DNA from: an uncultured Bacteroidales bacterium
GTDB taxonomy: Bacteria > Bacteroidota > Bacteroidia > Bacteroidales > Bacteroidaceae
Length of the DNA: 64,000 bases
NCBI GenBank assembly: GCA_902796835.1
Contig: CADBQP010000048.1
Location: 44,892-108,891 of the forward strand
Reading direction: 5' to 3'
Both the position numbers and the translations under genes were made by a program. How positions within the stretch are numbered: position 1 is the stretch's first letter; every line of letters starts with the position of its first letter. This document shows positions 8,051 to 17,026 of the stretch, piece by piece. The notes under the pieces were generated by a model. It ran no database searches. It was not told the DNA's origin and was given only the letters and a program-made list of their open reading frames with translations.

Positions 8051-9091
8051 TCAATAGGTAAAATCCACGACGAGCGGAAAGTGGTCGCTCAGTCCTCCGT
8101 GGTAGTGCGTACCCAAAAAAGTTCTTTTGGGGGTTATTGACTTCCCTTCGCCGCGCACCTCTTGAAGATATGGAAGATTAGCAATGCGGCATGTGTTGTT
8201 AACAACATGAAAGGAAGATTTCTTATTAAGCAAATTTCCGTTAACTATTATTTGGTCTAGCTGATTCCATTCACCTTGAAATTTATATGTTCCCTGAACT
8301 CCATCTTTATTCTTTAAATTGTGGGTTAGTACATAAAGTTGATGGTTGAGCGTATCACTCTCGTTTTCATAAGGTTTTGCGCCCAGACCACGTTTAATAG
8401 AAGGCTCAGTGTAGTCATCATTAAAATCTCCTAAAATAAGAACGTAAAGATTTTGTCGGATAATGGAAAGCATTTTGATACGGTCGTATATGCTTTTGGC
8501 AACTAGCTCGCGATAATTACTCGTGACAGATTTTCCTCCCATTCTGCTAGGTGCATGACACACAAAAACATCGAGTGTATCGCCAGTAGGGAGTTCGCCG
8601 CTTACGTGAAGCACGTCTCGCGTTTGTCTTAGTCCTTTTTGTGGCGGGGAGGTCCGAATGCTTTTATGATTATAAGGTCTAAAACTGAGAGGGCGGTATA
8701 GTAGAGCCACATTCATGCCTCGGGTATCCTTACTATGCGTGGCCAAATATTCATATCCGAATTTTTTAAGTGAAGTGTGGCGCGTAAGATCTTCAAGAAC
8801 TCTTTCGCTTTCGATTTCGCATAGAGCAACAAGATCAGGTGGTGCGGTCTCTCCTAAATTGGCCAATGTGCGGGCAAGAAGTCCTTGTTTATACCAATAG
8901 CGCCGCCCGTTCCATTCTCTTTCTGAAGAGGGGAGAAACTGCGTGTCGTCATGGATGTTTGATGGAATGGTATCGTAAAAATTCTCCACGTTATACTCTA
9001 CGACCCTCCACCTTTTATTTTTATCTTCTGCTTTCGCTGTGCTTGCAGTGAGGATGACGGCAAGGAGAAGAAGGGTGATGGCTTTATTCAT
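8051..9091 (-). CDS. Secreted endonuclease/exonuclease/phosphatase (EEP) family protein
   Basis: Read as 346 residues from the ATG at 9091, because that start gives a clean signal peptide (MNKAITLLLLAVILTASTAKA). The longer frame from 9145 would hide it. EEP hallmarks are the N-terminal VEYNVENFYD, LVALCEIES, LILGDFNDD and the C-terminal SDHFPLVVDF. These are metal-dependent phosphodiesterases, here probably periplasmic or exported. The start overlaps the last 8 bp of rlmH, so the two are translationally coupled on the minus strand. The substrate is unknown. Confidence 0.85.
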   Translation of the reverse strand: MNKAITLLLLAVILTASTAKAEDKNKRWRVVEYNVENFYDTIPSNIHDDTQFLPSSEREWNGRRYWYKQGLLARTLANLGETAPPDLVALCEIESERVLEDLTRHTSLKKFGYEYLATHSKDTRGMNVALLYRPLSFRPYNHKSIRTSPPQKGLRQTRDVLHVSGELPTGDTLDVFVCHAPSRMGGKSVTSNYRELVAKSIYDRIKMLSIIRQNLYVLILGDFNDDYTEPSIKRGLGAKPYENESDTLNHQLYVLTHNLKNKDGVQGTYKFQGEWNQLDQIIVNGNLLNKKSSFHVVNNTCRIANLPYLQEVRGEGKSITPKRTFLGTHYHGGLSDHFPLVVDFTY

Positions 9092-9560
9092 GGTGGTAGG
9101 GCAGACCCTTGAGTATGGTAAGCGCGCGATAGAACTGCTCGGCAAAAATGGGGCGCACGAGCTGGTGGGGAAAAGTCATTGAAGAGAGTGATATTTGTGC
9201 ATTAGCCCGCTCGATCATTGCGGGAGAAAAGCCATAGGCTCCGCCCACCACAAAAATGAGACGACGCGAAGACAATGATGCAAGCTGACGTTGTAGCCAG
9301 TTGGCAAAGCCGAGAGAAGTGAATTGTGTTCCCCGCTCAGAGAGAAGCACAACGTAATCTGAAGGAAGCAAGAAGCGAAGTTGTAGCTCGCCTTCCTGCT
9401 CGCACTGGCGAGATACAGGCTGAGCACCACGACGAGAGGGTAGCTGCAACTCTACAACCTGGAAGGGCACATAACGAGAGGCACGATCGGCATATTCGCC
9501 GAGCAGATCAGCTACGGAGGCATGTGTGGTGACACCTGTGCAGAGAAATATTACTTTCAT
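9084..9560 (-). CDS. rlmH: 23S rRNA (pseudouridine1915-N3)-methyltransferase
   Basis: A 158-residue protein of normal RlmH length. The SPOUT-fold SAM-binding loop is FVVGGAYGFSP, and the C-terminal block SLSSMTFPHQLVRPIFAEQFYRA is diagnostic of RlmH. It methylates pseudouridine 1915 in helix 69 of 23S rRNA in the assembled ribosome. The EEP nuclease gene starts inside its last codons. It is divergent from nadC, with 169 bp between them. Confidence 0.93.
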   Translation of the reverse strand: MKVIFLCTGVTTHASVADLLGEYADRASRYVPFQVVELQLPSRRGAQPVSRQCEQEGELQLRFLLPSDYVVLLSERGTQFTSLGFANWLQRQLASLSSRRLIFVVGGAYGFSPAMIERANAQISLSSMTFPHQLVRPIFAEQFYRALTILKGLPYHHE

Positions 9561-9729
9561 GGCGCGAAGGTAAGCATTTTTTTTCTTATTTTTGCCACAT
9601 ACTTTGCCAAGCGTGCGGCTTTTGCTGTACGTTTCAGCAGTCCGGGCATGTCACACGTGGCGACTACGAGGCAGCGTATAATAAGAGTACTATTTTATGT
9701 TTTAAATATTAGAAAGATATTTTTTGCTT

Positions 9730-10578
9730 ATGTATGACGTAGAAGAACTGAACGACCGCCTTATTGACCTGGCTTTTGCCGAAGACATAGGCGAGGGCGA
9801 CCACACGACTCTTTGCTGCATTCCACCCGAGGCTATGGGACAACAGCGTCTTATCATTAAGGAACGAGGTGTACTGGCTGGAATGCGTGTGGCGAAAGAG
9901 GTGTTTCACCGTTTCGACGCGGAGTTGGAGGTGGACTGTATACTTGAGGATGGAGCCCTTGTAGTGCCGGGCGATGTAGCGTTGGTGGCACGCGGACGAG
10001 TGAGAAGTCTGTTGCAGACCGAGCGGCTTATGCTGAACATCGTGCAGCGCATGAGCGGCATTGCCACGACGACGCGCCGCTATGTGGACTGTTTGCAGGG
10101 CACGAAGACGCGTGTGCTAGACACGCGAAAAACTACTCCTGGCATGAGGCTCATGGAAAAAGAAGCCGTGAAGATTGGCGGAGGGGTGAACCACAGGATT
10201 GGCCTTTTCGACATGATTCTACTGAAGGATAATCACGTAGACTTTGCTGGCGGCATTGAGGCTGCTCTTGACCGATGCCTTGCCTATAAGGCTGAAAAGG
10301 GGCTGACGCTGAGAGTGGAGATAGAGGTGAGAAGTCTTGACGAACTGGCCAGAGTTTTGAGCCATGGTGGAGCCGACCGCGTGATGTTTGACAACTTTAC
10401 GGTTGACATGACGCGCCGTGCTGTGGAGATGGTAGCAGGAAGACTAGAAACAGAATCTAGCGGCGGCATTACGATTGATACCATTAGAGATTACGCAGAG
10501 TGTGGGGTTGACTTTGTGTCGGTGGGTGCGCTGACACACTCGGTAAAGGGCCTCGACATGTCGTTTAAGGCTTTTTAG
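9730..10578 (+). CDS. nadC: Nicotinate-nucleotide diphosphorylase (carboxylating)
   Basis: A 282-residue quinolinate phosphoribosyltransferase that makes nicotinate mononucleotide from quinolinate and PRPP in de novo NAD synthesis. Recognisable blocks are EDIGEGDHTT, the RMSGIATTTRRY segment, RKTTPGMRLMEKEAV with active-site basic residues, VEIEVRSLDEL, VMFDNF and the C-terminal SGGI. The ATG at 9730 is preferred over an in-frame TTG two codons upstream. No other NAD gene is adjacent. Confidence 0.93.
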   Translation: MYDVEELNDRLIDLAFAEDIGEGDHTTLCCIPPEAMGQQRLIIKERGVLAGMRVAKEVFHRFDAELEVDCILEDGALVVPGDVALVARGRVRSLLQTERLMLNIVQRMSGIATTTRRYVDCLQGTKTRVLDTRKTTPGMRLMEKEAVKIGGGVNHRIGLFDMILLKDNHVDFAGGIEAALDRCLAYKAEKGLTLRVEIEVRSLDELARVLSHGGADRVMFDNFTVDMTRRAVEMVAGRLETESSGGITIDTIRDYAECGVDFVSVGALTHSVKGLDMSFKAF

Positions 10579-10635
10579 GCTTCGAATGTGCTGGTGTTTT
10601 AGTATATGGATAATAAAATTAAGAAGATAATGTAT

Positions 10636-12279
10636 ATGAAAAGAATTGTTTTGGCCTTTGTGGCTATCGTGACGTGTGCAGTGAAGGGCCTTGGCTGCAC
10701 TAATTTTTTAGTGGGTAAGGCGGCCTCGGTTGATGGCAGCACGATGATTTCATATAGTGCCGACTCGTATGGCATGTTTGGAAAATTGGTTTATTATCCT
10801 GCGGCGCGCCATGCTAAGGGTGCCATGCGTAGGGTAGTGGATGGAGACACGAACCACTATTTGGGTGAGATACGCGAAGCAGAGGAGACGTATGCAGTGA
10901 TGGGGAACATTAATGAGCACCAGCTGAGTATTATGGAAACCACCTTTGGTGGTAGAGATGAACTGACGGATAAGAAAGGTATTATAGACTATGTGAGCTT
11001 AATGGCCATAGCCATGCAGCGAGCAAAGACGGCGCGAGAGGCTATTAGGGTAATGACGAGTCTTGTGGATGAATATGGTTATGCGAGTAGCGGCGAATCG
11101 TTTTCGATTGCCGACCCCAACGAGGTTTGGATTCTCGAAATGATTGGCAAGGGCGATGTGGAACGCGGGGCCGTGTGGGTAGCTGTGCGCATTCCCGATG
11201 ACTGCATTGCGGCACATGCCAATCAGAGCCGCATACATAAGTTTGACATGAAGGACAAGCAAAACGTGATGTATTCGAAGGATGTGGTGAGTTTTGCCCG
11301 ACGGATGGGGTATTTCGAAGGCAAGGATTCCGATTTTTCGTTTGCGAAGGCTTATTCGCCTGCTGACTTCTCGGCAATTAGATATTGCGAAACCCGTGTA
11401 TGGAGTTTCTTTAATCGCCATGTGGACGGCATGGAGGCTTGGCTTGACTATGCCGACGGACGCCACATTGACACGGCTGAGCCCATGCCCCTCTATTTCA
11501 AGCCTAAACATAAGTTGAGCCTTAAAGATGTGATGAATTCTATGCGCGACCACTATGAGGGCACGCCTTTCGACGTGACTAAAGACGTGGGAACTGGTGC
11601 TTATACGGCTCCCTATAGACCCACGCCGTTGGAGTGGACTTACAATGGAAAGAAATACTTTAACGAGCGCCCCATTTCGACGCAACAGACTGCCTATACG
11701 GTGGTGGCCCAACTACGCGGTAGCCTTCCAAATGCAGTGGGCGGTGTGTTGTGGTTTGGAAACGACGATGCCAACATGGTAGCCTATACGCCCGTGTATT
11801 GCTGCGCTACAACAGTTCCGCCTTGCTACGATGAGGGCGAAGGTAATTCTGTGACCTTTTCATGGAACTCGGCTTTTTGGGTGTGCAATTGGGTTTCGAA
11901 CATGACGTATCCGAGATATAGTCAGCTCTTTCCCAGTGTGGAATCATTGCGCGAAGAACTTGAAAACGGCTACATCGCCCGCCAGCCAGAAGTGGAGCAA
12001 AAGGCGCTGTCTCTTTGGAAAGAAAGCCGCACCAAGGCTGTGGCTTATCTCAACGATTATACCTCGCAGACAGCCATGGACATGCTGGCACGATGGCGAA
12101 AATTGGGAGAATATCTCATTGTGAAGTTTAACGACCAGGCCGTGAAGAAGGAAGAGGGTGGAAAGTTTAAGCTCACCCCCGATGGCATTGGAGCATTTCC
12201 CGACAGACCTGGATTTGACGATCAATATAGAGCCCGCATTGTAAAAGAAACAGGAGAACACTATTTGATCCCTCAATAA
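10636..12279 (+). CDS. C69-family dipeptidase, exported
   Basis: The ATG at 10636 (MKRIVLAFVAIV) is chosen because it starts a signal peptide; in-frame ATGs upstream at 10606 and 10633 add only a short polar lead. About 547 residues. The segment GLGCTNFLVGKAASVDGSTM holds the N-terminal nucleophile cysteine expected of the U34/C69 Ntn-hydrolase dipeptidases, exposed after removal of the preceding peptide. Family members cleave dipeptides, here presumably in the periplasm. Its stop overlaps the ftsK start by one base (TAATG), so the genes form one transcript. Confidence 0.85.
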   Translation: MKRIVLAFVAIVTCAVKGLGCTNFLVGKAASVDGSTMISYSADSYGMFGKLVYYPAARHAKGAMRRVVDGDTNHYLGEIREAEETYAVMGNINEHQLSIMETTFGGRDELTDKKGIIDYVSLMAIAMQRAKTAREAIRVMTSLVDEYGYASSGESFSIADPNEVWILEMIGKGDVERGAVWVAVRIPDDCIAAHANQSRIHKFDMKDKQNVMYSKDVVSFARRMGYFEGKDSDFSFAKAYSPADFSAIRYCETRVWSFFNRHVDGMEAWLDYADGRHIDTAEPMPLYFKPKHKLSLKDVMNSMRDHYEGTPFDVTKDVGTGAYTAPYRPTPLEWTYNGKKYFNERPISTQQTAYTVVAQLRGSLPNAVGGVLWFGNDDANMVAYTPVYCCATTVPPCYDEGEGNSVTFSWNSAFWVCNWVSNMTYPRYSQLFPSVESLREELENGYIARQPEVEQKALSLWKESRTKAVAYLNDYTSQTAMDMLARWRKLGEYLIVKFNDQAVKKEEGGKFKLTPDGIGAFPDRPGFDDQYRARIVKETGEHYLIPQ

Positions 12280-14756
12280 TGAAGAATAACAAAATGGCAA
12301 GCAAACCGCAGCAAAAAGTGAAAGGCAAGAAGTCTCAGACAAAGCCTTCACAGGGAGAGAGTCTCGGCAAGCGTTTGCGCAAACAGATTACCGACGATAT
12401 GACGGGCTTTGTCATTGGTCTGGCGTTGATGGTTTTGTCGGCATTTATGTTTGTGTCAATGATTTCCAACGTGACTCAGGGCAAATATGATCAGGCTGGC
12501 ATCGAAGCGGGAAATCTGACCAGTGCCGCCAACTTTGCTGGTGTGGCTGGTGCGCAACTCTCTTATATGCTTATGAACAAATGCTTTGGCTTCTGCTCTA
12601 TCCTAATAGCAGTGTTTCTGCTCATGGTGAGTGTGAGGCTTATGAAGGCATACAAGCCAAAGCTTTGGTCATGGTTTCTGAACCTTACGCTACTAATGGT
12701 ATGGGGTTCAGTGGCGCTGAGCATCGTGTGGGATATTTTGGGGCTTAACACTACGGCTAGCTCCCTGTCGTTTCCGCCAGGAGGAATACATGGCGATTAT
12801 CTTCGCAACTTGCTCTATAATTCGGTGGGGAAGTTCATTACTATCGTAATTCTGCTCATCATAGCAGTTTTGTATTTGGCATATAGGACCCGAAAAACCA
12901 TAGAAGTAGTGCGCCATGTACTTCATCCCATCAACAAGAATAAACAGGAAAGCGAGGATTGTGTTGAAGGCAATTTGCAAGAGGGAGAACAAACAACTGA
13001 TTTTGATAATGCACACACAGAAGCACCTGACGCAGAGCCAGAAGAACTGCAAGAGCAGGAACCAGGGGAAGTGCCAGCCGAGCCGGTGATGTCTCAGACT
13101 CCTACGCCACCGAAGCAAGACGCAGTGGAATTTAAAATAAACAAGGCAGGAGAGAAAGACGCTCCGGCCGAACGTAACATCGTCGCAGAAAAACTGGTCA
13201 ATCTGGAACGCTATGATCCTCGTAAGGAATTTGAGCGCTATAAATTTCCCACACTCGATTTGTTGAAGCATTTCGATACTAGTGAAGAGCGCATCGACGT
13301 TTCGGAGCAGCAGGCTAACAAGGAACGCATTATCGACGTACTACGCAGCTTTGGGGTTGAAATAGAAAGCATCAATGCCACTGTGGGTCCCACAATTACA
13401 CTTTACGAAATAAAGCCTGCTCGCGGTGTGAAAATCACCAAAATTCGCAATCTTGAAGATGACATAGCATTGAGCCTCAGCGCATTAGGAATACGTATCA
13501 TTGCTCCAATTCCAGGGAAAGGCACTATCGGAATAGAAGTTCCAAACCGTAAGCCGCAGATAGTGTCGATGGAAAGCATCCTGAACACCAAAAAATTTCA
13601 GGAAACAAAATATGATCTGCCCGTGGCCTTAGGAAGAACCATCACAAACGAGGTCTTTATGATAGACTTGGCCAAGGCTCCCCACCTGCTTGTGGCTGGT
13701 GCTACAGGACAGGGAAAATCTGTTGGTCTGAATGCCATCATCACATCCTTGCTCTATAAGAAACATCCTGCCGAGGTGAAATTTGTGATGGTAGACCCCA
13801 AAAAAGTGGAGTTCAGCATCTATTCTTCACTTGAAAAATACTTCATGGCTATGCTACCCGACCAGGACGACCCTATTATCACTGATGTCACAAAGGTGAT
13901 CCAAACACTCAAGAGCCTTTGCACACTGATGGATCACCGCTACGACCTGTTGAAGATGGCCCGTGTGCGTAATATCAAGGAATATAACGAGAAATTCATG
14001 GAACACAAACTCAACCCCGAGAACGGCCATGAATATATGCCATATATCGTTATCATTATAGATGAATTTGGCGACCTCATCATGACGGCAGGCAAGGAAA
14101 TAGAATTGCCCATAGCCCGAATTGCCCAGCTGGCGCGCGCCGTGGGAATGCACATGGTTATTGCTACTCAACGGCCCACAACGAACATCATTACTGGTAC
14201 CATCAAAGCCAACTTCCCAGCGCGCATGGCTTTTAAAGTGATGTCTACCATCGACTCAATGACCATTCTCGATCGAAAGGGCGCCAACCAATTAGTGGGT
14301 CGTGGCGACATGCTTATACTCACTGGGCAGTCTGGCAGCGACCCCGTGCGTGTGCAATGTGCTTTTGTTGATACACCCGAAGTGGAAAACATAACCGAGT
14401 TTATCAGCGACCAAGACGGTTACCTTGCTCCCTATCAACTTCCGGAGGCCGACATCGAAAGCGGCGACATAACCGGTGGCGGAGGCAGCGGCTTGCTCTC
14501 GGCTCGCGATCTTCAATCCAACGATCTTGACGATATGTTCGAAGATGTGGCCCGACTTGTGGTGGTGCACCAGTCGGGGAGCACTTCACTCATTCAGCGC
14601 AAATTCTCGATTGGTTATAATCGGGCCGGCAGACTCATGGATCAACTTGAAAGAACAGGCATCGTAGGACCGCAGATAGGAAGCAAGCCACGCGACGTTC
14701 TCTGTCAAGACGAGACTGCTCTGCAGCAAGTGTTTGAAAATCTTAAAGCCATGTGA
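12279..14756 (+). CDS. ftsK: DNA translocase FtsK
   Basis: An 825-residue FtsK/SpoIIIE translocase. Residues about 38-215 hold four hydrophobic segments that anchor it at the division septum. A charged, Glu/Pro-rich linker follows to about 290. The motor comes next, with Walker A GATGQGKSVG near residue 474 and Walker B IVIIIDEFGDL. The C-terminal gamma winged helix (SIGYNRAGRLMDQLERTGIVG region), which reads KOPS-type sites, ends the protein. It pumps chromosome ends across the closing septum. The linker is short compared with E. coli FtsK, as is common outside enterobacteria. Confidence 0.95.
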   Translation: MKNNKMASKPQQKVKGKKSQTKPSQGESLGKRLRKQITDDMTGFVIGLALMVLSAFMFVSMISNVTQGKYDQAGIEAGNLTSAANFAGVAGAQLSYMLMNKCFGFCSILIAVFLLMVSVRLMKAYKPKLWSWFLNLTLLMVWGSVALSIVWDILGLNTTASSLSFPPGGIHGDYLRNLLYNSVGKFITIVILLIIAVLYLAYRTRKTIEVVRHVLHPINKNKQESEDCVEGNLQEGEQTTDFDNAHTEAPDAEPEELQEQEPGEVPAEPVMSQTPTPPKQDAVEFKINKAGEKDAPAERNIVAEKLVNLERYDPRKEFERYKFPTLDLLKHFDTSEERIDVSEQQANKERIIDVLRSFGVEIESINATVGPTITLYEIKPARGVKITKIRNLEDDIALSLSALGIRIIAPIPGKGTIGIEVPNRKPQIVSMESILNTKKFQETKYDLPVALGRTITNEVFMIDLAKAPHLLVAGATGQGKSVGLNAIITSLLYKKHPAEVKFVMVDPKKVEFSIYSSLEKYFMAMLPDQDDPIITDVTKVIQTLKSLCTLMDHRYDLLKMARVRNIKEYNEKFMEHKLNPENGHEYMPYIVIIIDEFGDLIMTAGKEIELPIARIAQLARAVGMHMVIATQRPTTNIITGTIKANFPARMAFKVMSTIDSMTILDRKGANQLVGRGDMLILTGQSGSDPVRVQCAFVDTPEVENITEFISDQDGYLAPYQLPEADIESGDITGGGGSGLLSARDLQSNDLDDMFEDVARLVVVHQSGSTSLIQRKFSIGYNRAGRLMDQLERTGIVGPQIGSKPRDVLCQDETALQQVFENLKAM

Positions 14757-14776
14757 AGTGATAGCATTCCCACTGT

Positions 14777-14800
14777 ATATAATATTATATGGTGTGTCTG
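14777..14800. repeat. AT-rich palindromic junction motif, copy 3
   Basis: ATATAATATTATATGGTGTG lies between ftsK and the LolA-like gene. It is the same motif as at 58811 but inverted relative to the downstream gene. Confidence 0.5.
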
Positions 14801-14826
14801 CGCTTAAATCCCTAATACATATAAAA

Positions 14827-15471
14827 ATGAAAGTTTATCGCAAAGCAAAATATGTTTTCCTGTCAGTGTTGCTGATTGCCGTCTATATTCCTGTTGCTGC
14901 ACAAAATGCGCAAAACACCATGGAAAAGACAGCGCGTCAGTTTCGTAAAAATTGCCCGGCACGCTTTTCTCTCGAAATCACAAACTTTGACGGGTTAAAG
15001 CCAATCGGCACGAGTCACGCCTCACTAACCGTTGATACGCGACGCTTCAAGTTAGAAAGCTCTGAAATGACAGTATGGTTTGACGGCAAAACGCAATGGA
15101 GTCACTATGCAGGCAGCGACGAGGTAAACGTTTCGACGCCCACCACCTCGGAACTGCAAACCATAAACCCCATGGCGCTCATCGAAACCTACAAACACGG
15201 TTATGCTCTGTCGCAAACCACTACCACCTATCGTGGGAAAGCATGCACGCAAGTAAGCATGAAAGCCACCTCAAAATCGGCTCCCATTACCACTATTCTA
15301 GTTGTTATCGATGAAAATTACAATCCACTTTCCATTCGCGTAAAGCAAAAAAGTGGAAACTGGCTACGCGTGAGAATATCGAGCCGCCAAAGCCGGATAA
15401 AGGCAAGCGATAATGATTTTCGCTATAATCCGAAGGAGAATGCCTCCCTGCAGATTATTGATTTGCGCTGA
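14827..15471 (+). CDS. lolA: LolA-like outer-membrane lipoprotein carrier
   Basis: A 214-residue exported protein. The ATG at 14827 gives a signal peptide (KYVFLSVLLIAVYIPVAAQ). The body has the LolA pattern: an early TARQFRKNCPARFSLEI strand, MTVWFDGKTQWSHYAGSDEV, LQTINPMALI, and a C-terminal DNDFRYNPKENASLQIIDLR that matches the F-x-F-(N/D) to DLR end of LolA-like proteins. It would carry lipoproteins through the periplasm to the outer membrane. It follows ftsK by 70 bp on the same strand, a common Bacteroidota arrangement. Confidence 0.8.
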   Translation: MKVYRKAKYVFLSVLLIAVYIPVAAQNAQNTMEKTARQFRKNCPARFSLEITNFDGLKPIGTSHASLTVDTRRFKLESSEMTVWFDGKTQWSHYAGSDEVNVSTPTTSELQTINPMALIETYKHGYALSQTTTTYRGKACTQVSMKATSKSAPITTILVVIDENYNPLSIRVKQKSGNWLRVRISSRQSRIKASDNDFRYNPKENASLQIIDLR

Positions 15472-15523
15472 CAACTAAAGTAAAGAAACAACTTAAAAAA
15501 AAAATAATAAGATTTATTCGAAA

Positions 15524-16462
15524 ATGGAAATACAAAAATGCCTAATTCTCGGGTCAGGTCCAGCTGGATATACTGCTGCAATCTATGCAGCCCGCGCTGG
15601 TCTCAGCCCTGTTGTCTATGAGGGCCTGCAGCCTGGCGGCCAACTTACAACTACTACAGAAATAGAAAATTTTCCCGGCTACCCTGACGGAGTCGATGCC
15701 AACGATATGATGGAACAACTGCGCAAGCAGGCCGAGCGTTTCGGCACTGAAGTGCGCTCCAGCATGGCTACGGCTGCAGACCTCGACCAACGCCCCTTTG
15801 TGCTTACTTTTGACGACGGAACAAAGGTTGCAACACATACGCTTATTATTGCCACAGGTGCCACGGCAAAATACCTTGGCCTTGACGACGAAAAGAAATA
15901 TAGCGGCATGGGAGTCAGTGCCTGTGCCACGTGCGACGGCTTCTTCTATCGTAAGAAGCGCGTAGCAGTAGTCGGAGGTGGCGATACAGCCTGCGAGGAA
16001 GCCAGCTATCTTGCAGGTCTGGCCGAAAAAGTATATATGATAGTGCGCAAACCCTATCTTCGTGCCAGTCAGGCCATGCAAGAGCGCGTGGCAAACGACC
16101 CCAAAATAGAAATACTTTTCGAGACCAACACGCTTGGACTATATGGCGATGGTGGAGTAGAGGGTGCACACTTGGTATATCGCAAGGGAGAGACCGACGA
16201 GCGTCGTTACGACCTTGCCATTGACGGATTCTTCCTTGCCATCGGTCATAAGCCCAACAGCGAACTTTTTGCACAGTGGCTCGAACTTGACGAACACGGC
16301 TATATCATGACCGAGGGCGCCACGCCCCGAACTAAAGTGCAGGGCGTTTTTGCGGCCGGCGACGTGGCCGATCCTCTCTATCGACAGGCCATCACGGCTG
16401 CCGCAAGCGGATGTAAGGCTGCAATCGAGGCAGAGCGCTATCTCAAGGAAAACGGATTGTAG
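15524..16462 (+). CDS. trxB: Thioredoxin-disulfide reductase
   Basis: A 312-residue flavoprotein that reduces thioredoxin with NADPH. The FAD-binding GSGPAGYTAAIYAARAG is at the N-terminus. The redox-active CATC is in the NADPH domain (SACATCDGFFYR), followed by the NADPH-binding VVGGGDTACEEA, and the C-terminal FAD motif is GVFAAGDVADP. A thioredoxin gene is present at 40235-40549. A terminator follows at 16497-16539. Confidence 0.95.
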   Translation: MEIQKCLILGSGPAGYTAAIYAARAGLSPVVYEGLQPGGQLTTTTEIENFPGYPDGVDANDMMEQLRKQAERFGTEVRSSMATAADLDQRPFVLTFDDGTKVATHTLIIATGATAKYLGLDDEKKYSGMGVSACATCDGFFYRKKRVAVVGGGDTACEEASYLAGLAEKVYMIVRKPYLRASQAMQERVANDPKIEILFETNTLGLYGDGGVEGAHLVYRKGETDERRYDLAIDGFFLAIGHKPNSELFAQWLELDEHGYIMTEGATPRTKVQGVFAAGDVADPLYRQAITAAASGCKAAIEAERYLKENGL

Positions 16463-16496
16463 TGAAGACAAAAATCCAGTCATTCCTTCCTCTTAT

Positions 16497-16539
16497 AAAA
16501 GCCATCAAGAGAAAACAAAACTCTCGTGATGGCTTTTTT
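16497..16539 (+). terminator. Intrinsic terminator after trxB
   Basis: AAAAGCCATCA pairs with TGATGGCTTTT, with an extra GAG/CTC pairing inside, followed by a T run. Confidence 0.85.
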
Positions 16540-16582
16540 CTGCGATACACCTCGTTATGAGATCCATCAGTCTGCTTATATC

Positions 16583-16645
16583 AACTAATTGGCTCAGTAG
16601 TTTAAAGAGATGGCTCGACGATTAAATCTGTCGGCAGACCTCTCA
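16583..16645. repeat. 21-bp-period intergenic array (GGCTC/GTCGGC type)
   Basis: Three imperfect units of about 20-21 bp: CTAATTGGCTCAGTAGTTTA, then AGAGATGGCTCGACGATTAA, then ATCTGTCGGCAGACC. They alternate a GC-rich core with AT-rich spacer, like the arrays at 38831, 44595 and 49890. They fill part of the 304-bp gap between trxB and the tRNA-Val promoter, which otherwise holds only the trxB terminator. Confidence 0.5.
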
Positions 16646-16712
16646 TTTTTATCAAGCTTATCCAATATTTGAATAAAAAGCTCACTTTTTCAAAAAAAAA
16701 GTTCCATATTTT

Positions 16713-16743
16713 TTTGGAGGGAATAAAAAAAGCATTACTTTTG
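16713..16743 (+). promoter_or_regulatory. Bacteroidota-type promoter of the tRNA-Val pair
   Basis: TTTG at 16713-16716 and TACTTTTG at 16736-16743 are separated by exactly 19 bp, a perfect consensus match. The first tRNA-Val begins 23 bp downstream. Confidence 0.85.
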
Positions 16744-16766
16744 CACCGCTTTTCGGAAAAAGTGAA

Positions 16767-16841
16767 GGGCGCTTAGCTCAGCTGGTTTAGAGCATCTGCC
16801 TTACAAGCAGAGGGTCGGGGGTTCGAATCCCTCAGCGCCCA
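16767..16841 (+). tRNA. tRNA-Val (anticodon TAC), copy 1
   Basis: A full cloverleaf can be drawn: acceptor GGGCGCT with AGCGCCC, D-arm GCTC...GAGC, anticodon stem TCTGC/GCAGA around loop CTTACAA (anticodon TAC, codon GUA), and T-arm with GGTTCGAATCC. The gene ends ACCT, so the CCA tail is not encoded. It is identical in body to copy 2, 113 bp further on. Confidence 0.95.
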
Positions 16842-16879
16842 CCTACACTTGCCGATATTAATTTTCGAAGACAAACTAA

Positions 16880-16957
16880 GGGCGCTTAGCTCAGCTGGTT
16901 TAGAGCATCTGCCTTACAAGCAGAGGGTCGGGGGTTCGAATCCCTCAGCGCCCACCA
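16880..16957 (+). tRNA. tRNA-Val (anticodon TAC), copy 2
   Basis: Same 75-nt body as copy 1, but followed by CCA, so its 3' end is encoded. A 38-bp linker separates the two. They are probably cut from one transcript made from the 16713-16743 promoter. Confidence 0.95.
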
Positions 16958-17012
16958 AAGTTTACAGATGACTGCCAAGGCAACTATTGCCAAGGCGGTT
17001 TGTTTTTTTTAA

Positions 17013-17020
17013 TACCTTTG
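17013..17020 (+). promoter_or_regulatory. Putative -7 box TACCTTTG next to a start codon
   Basis: TACCTTTG fits TAnnTTTG and ends only 6 bp before the ATG at 17027, so a transcript from it would be almost leaderless. No good TTTG sits 19 bp upstream, which weakens the call. Confidence 0.4.
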
Positions 17021-17026
17021 CAAACT

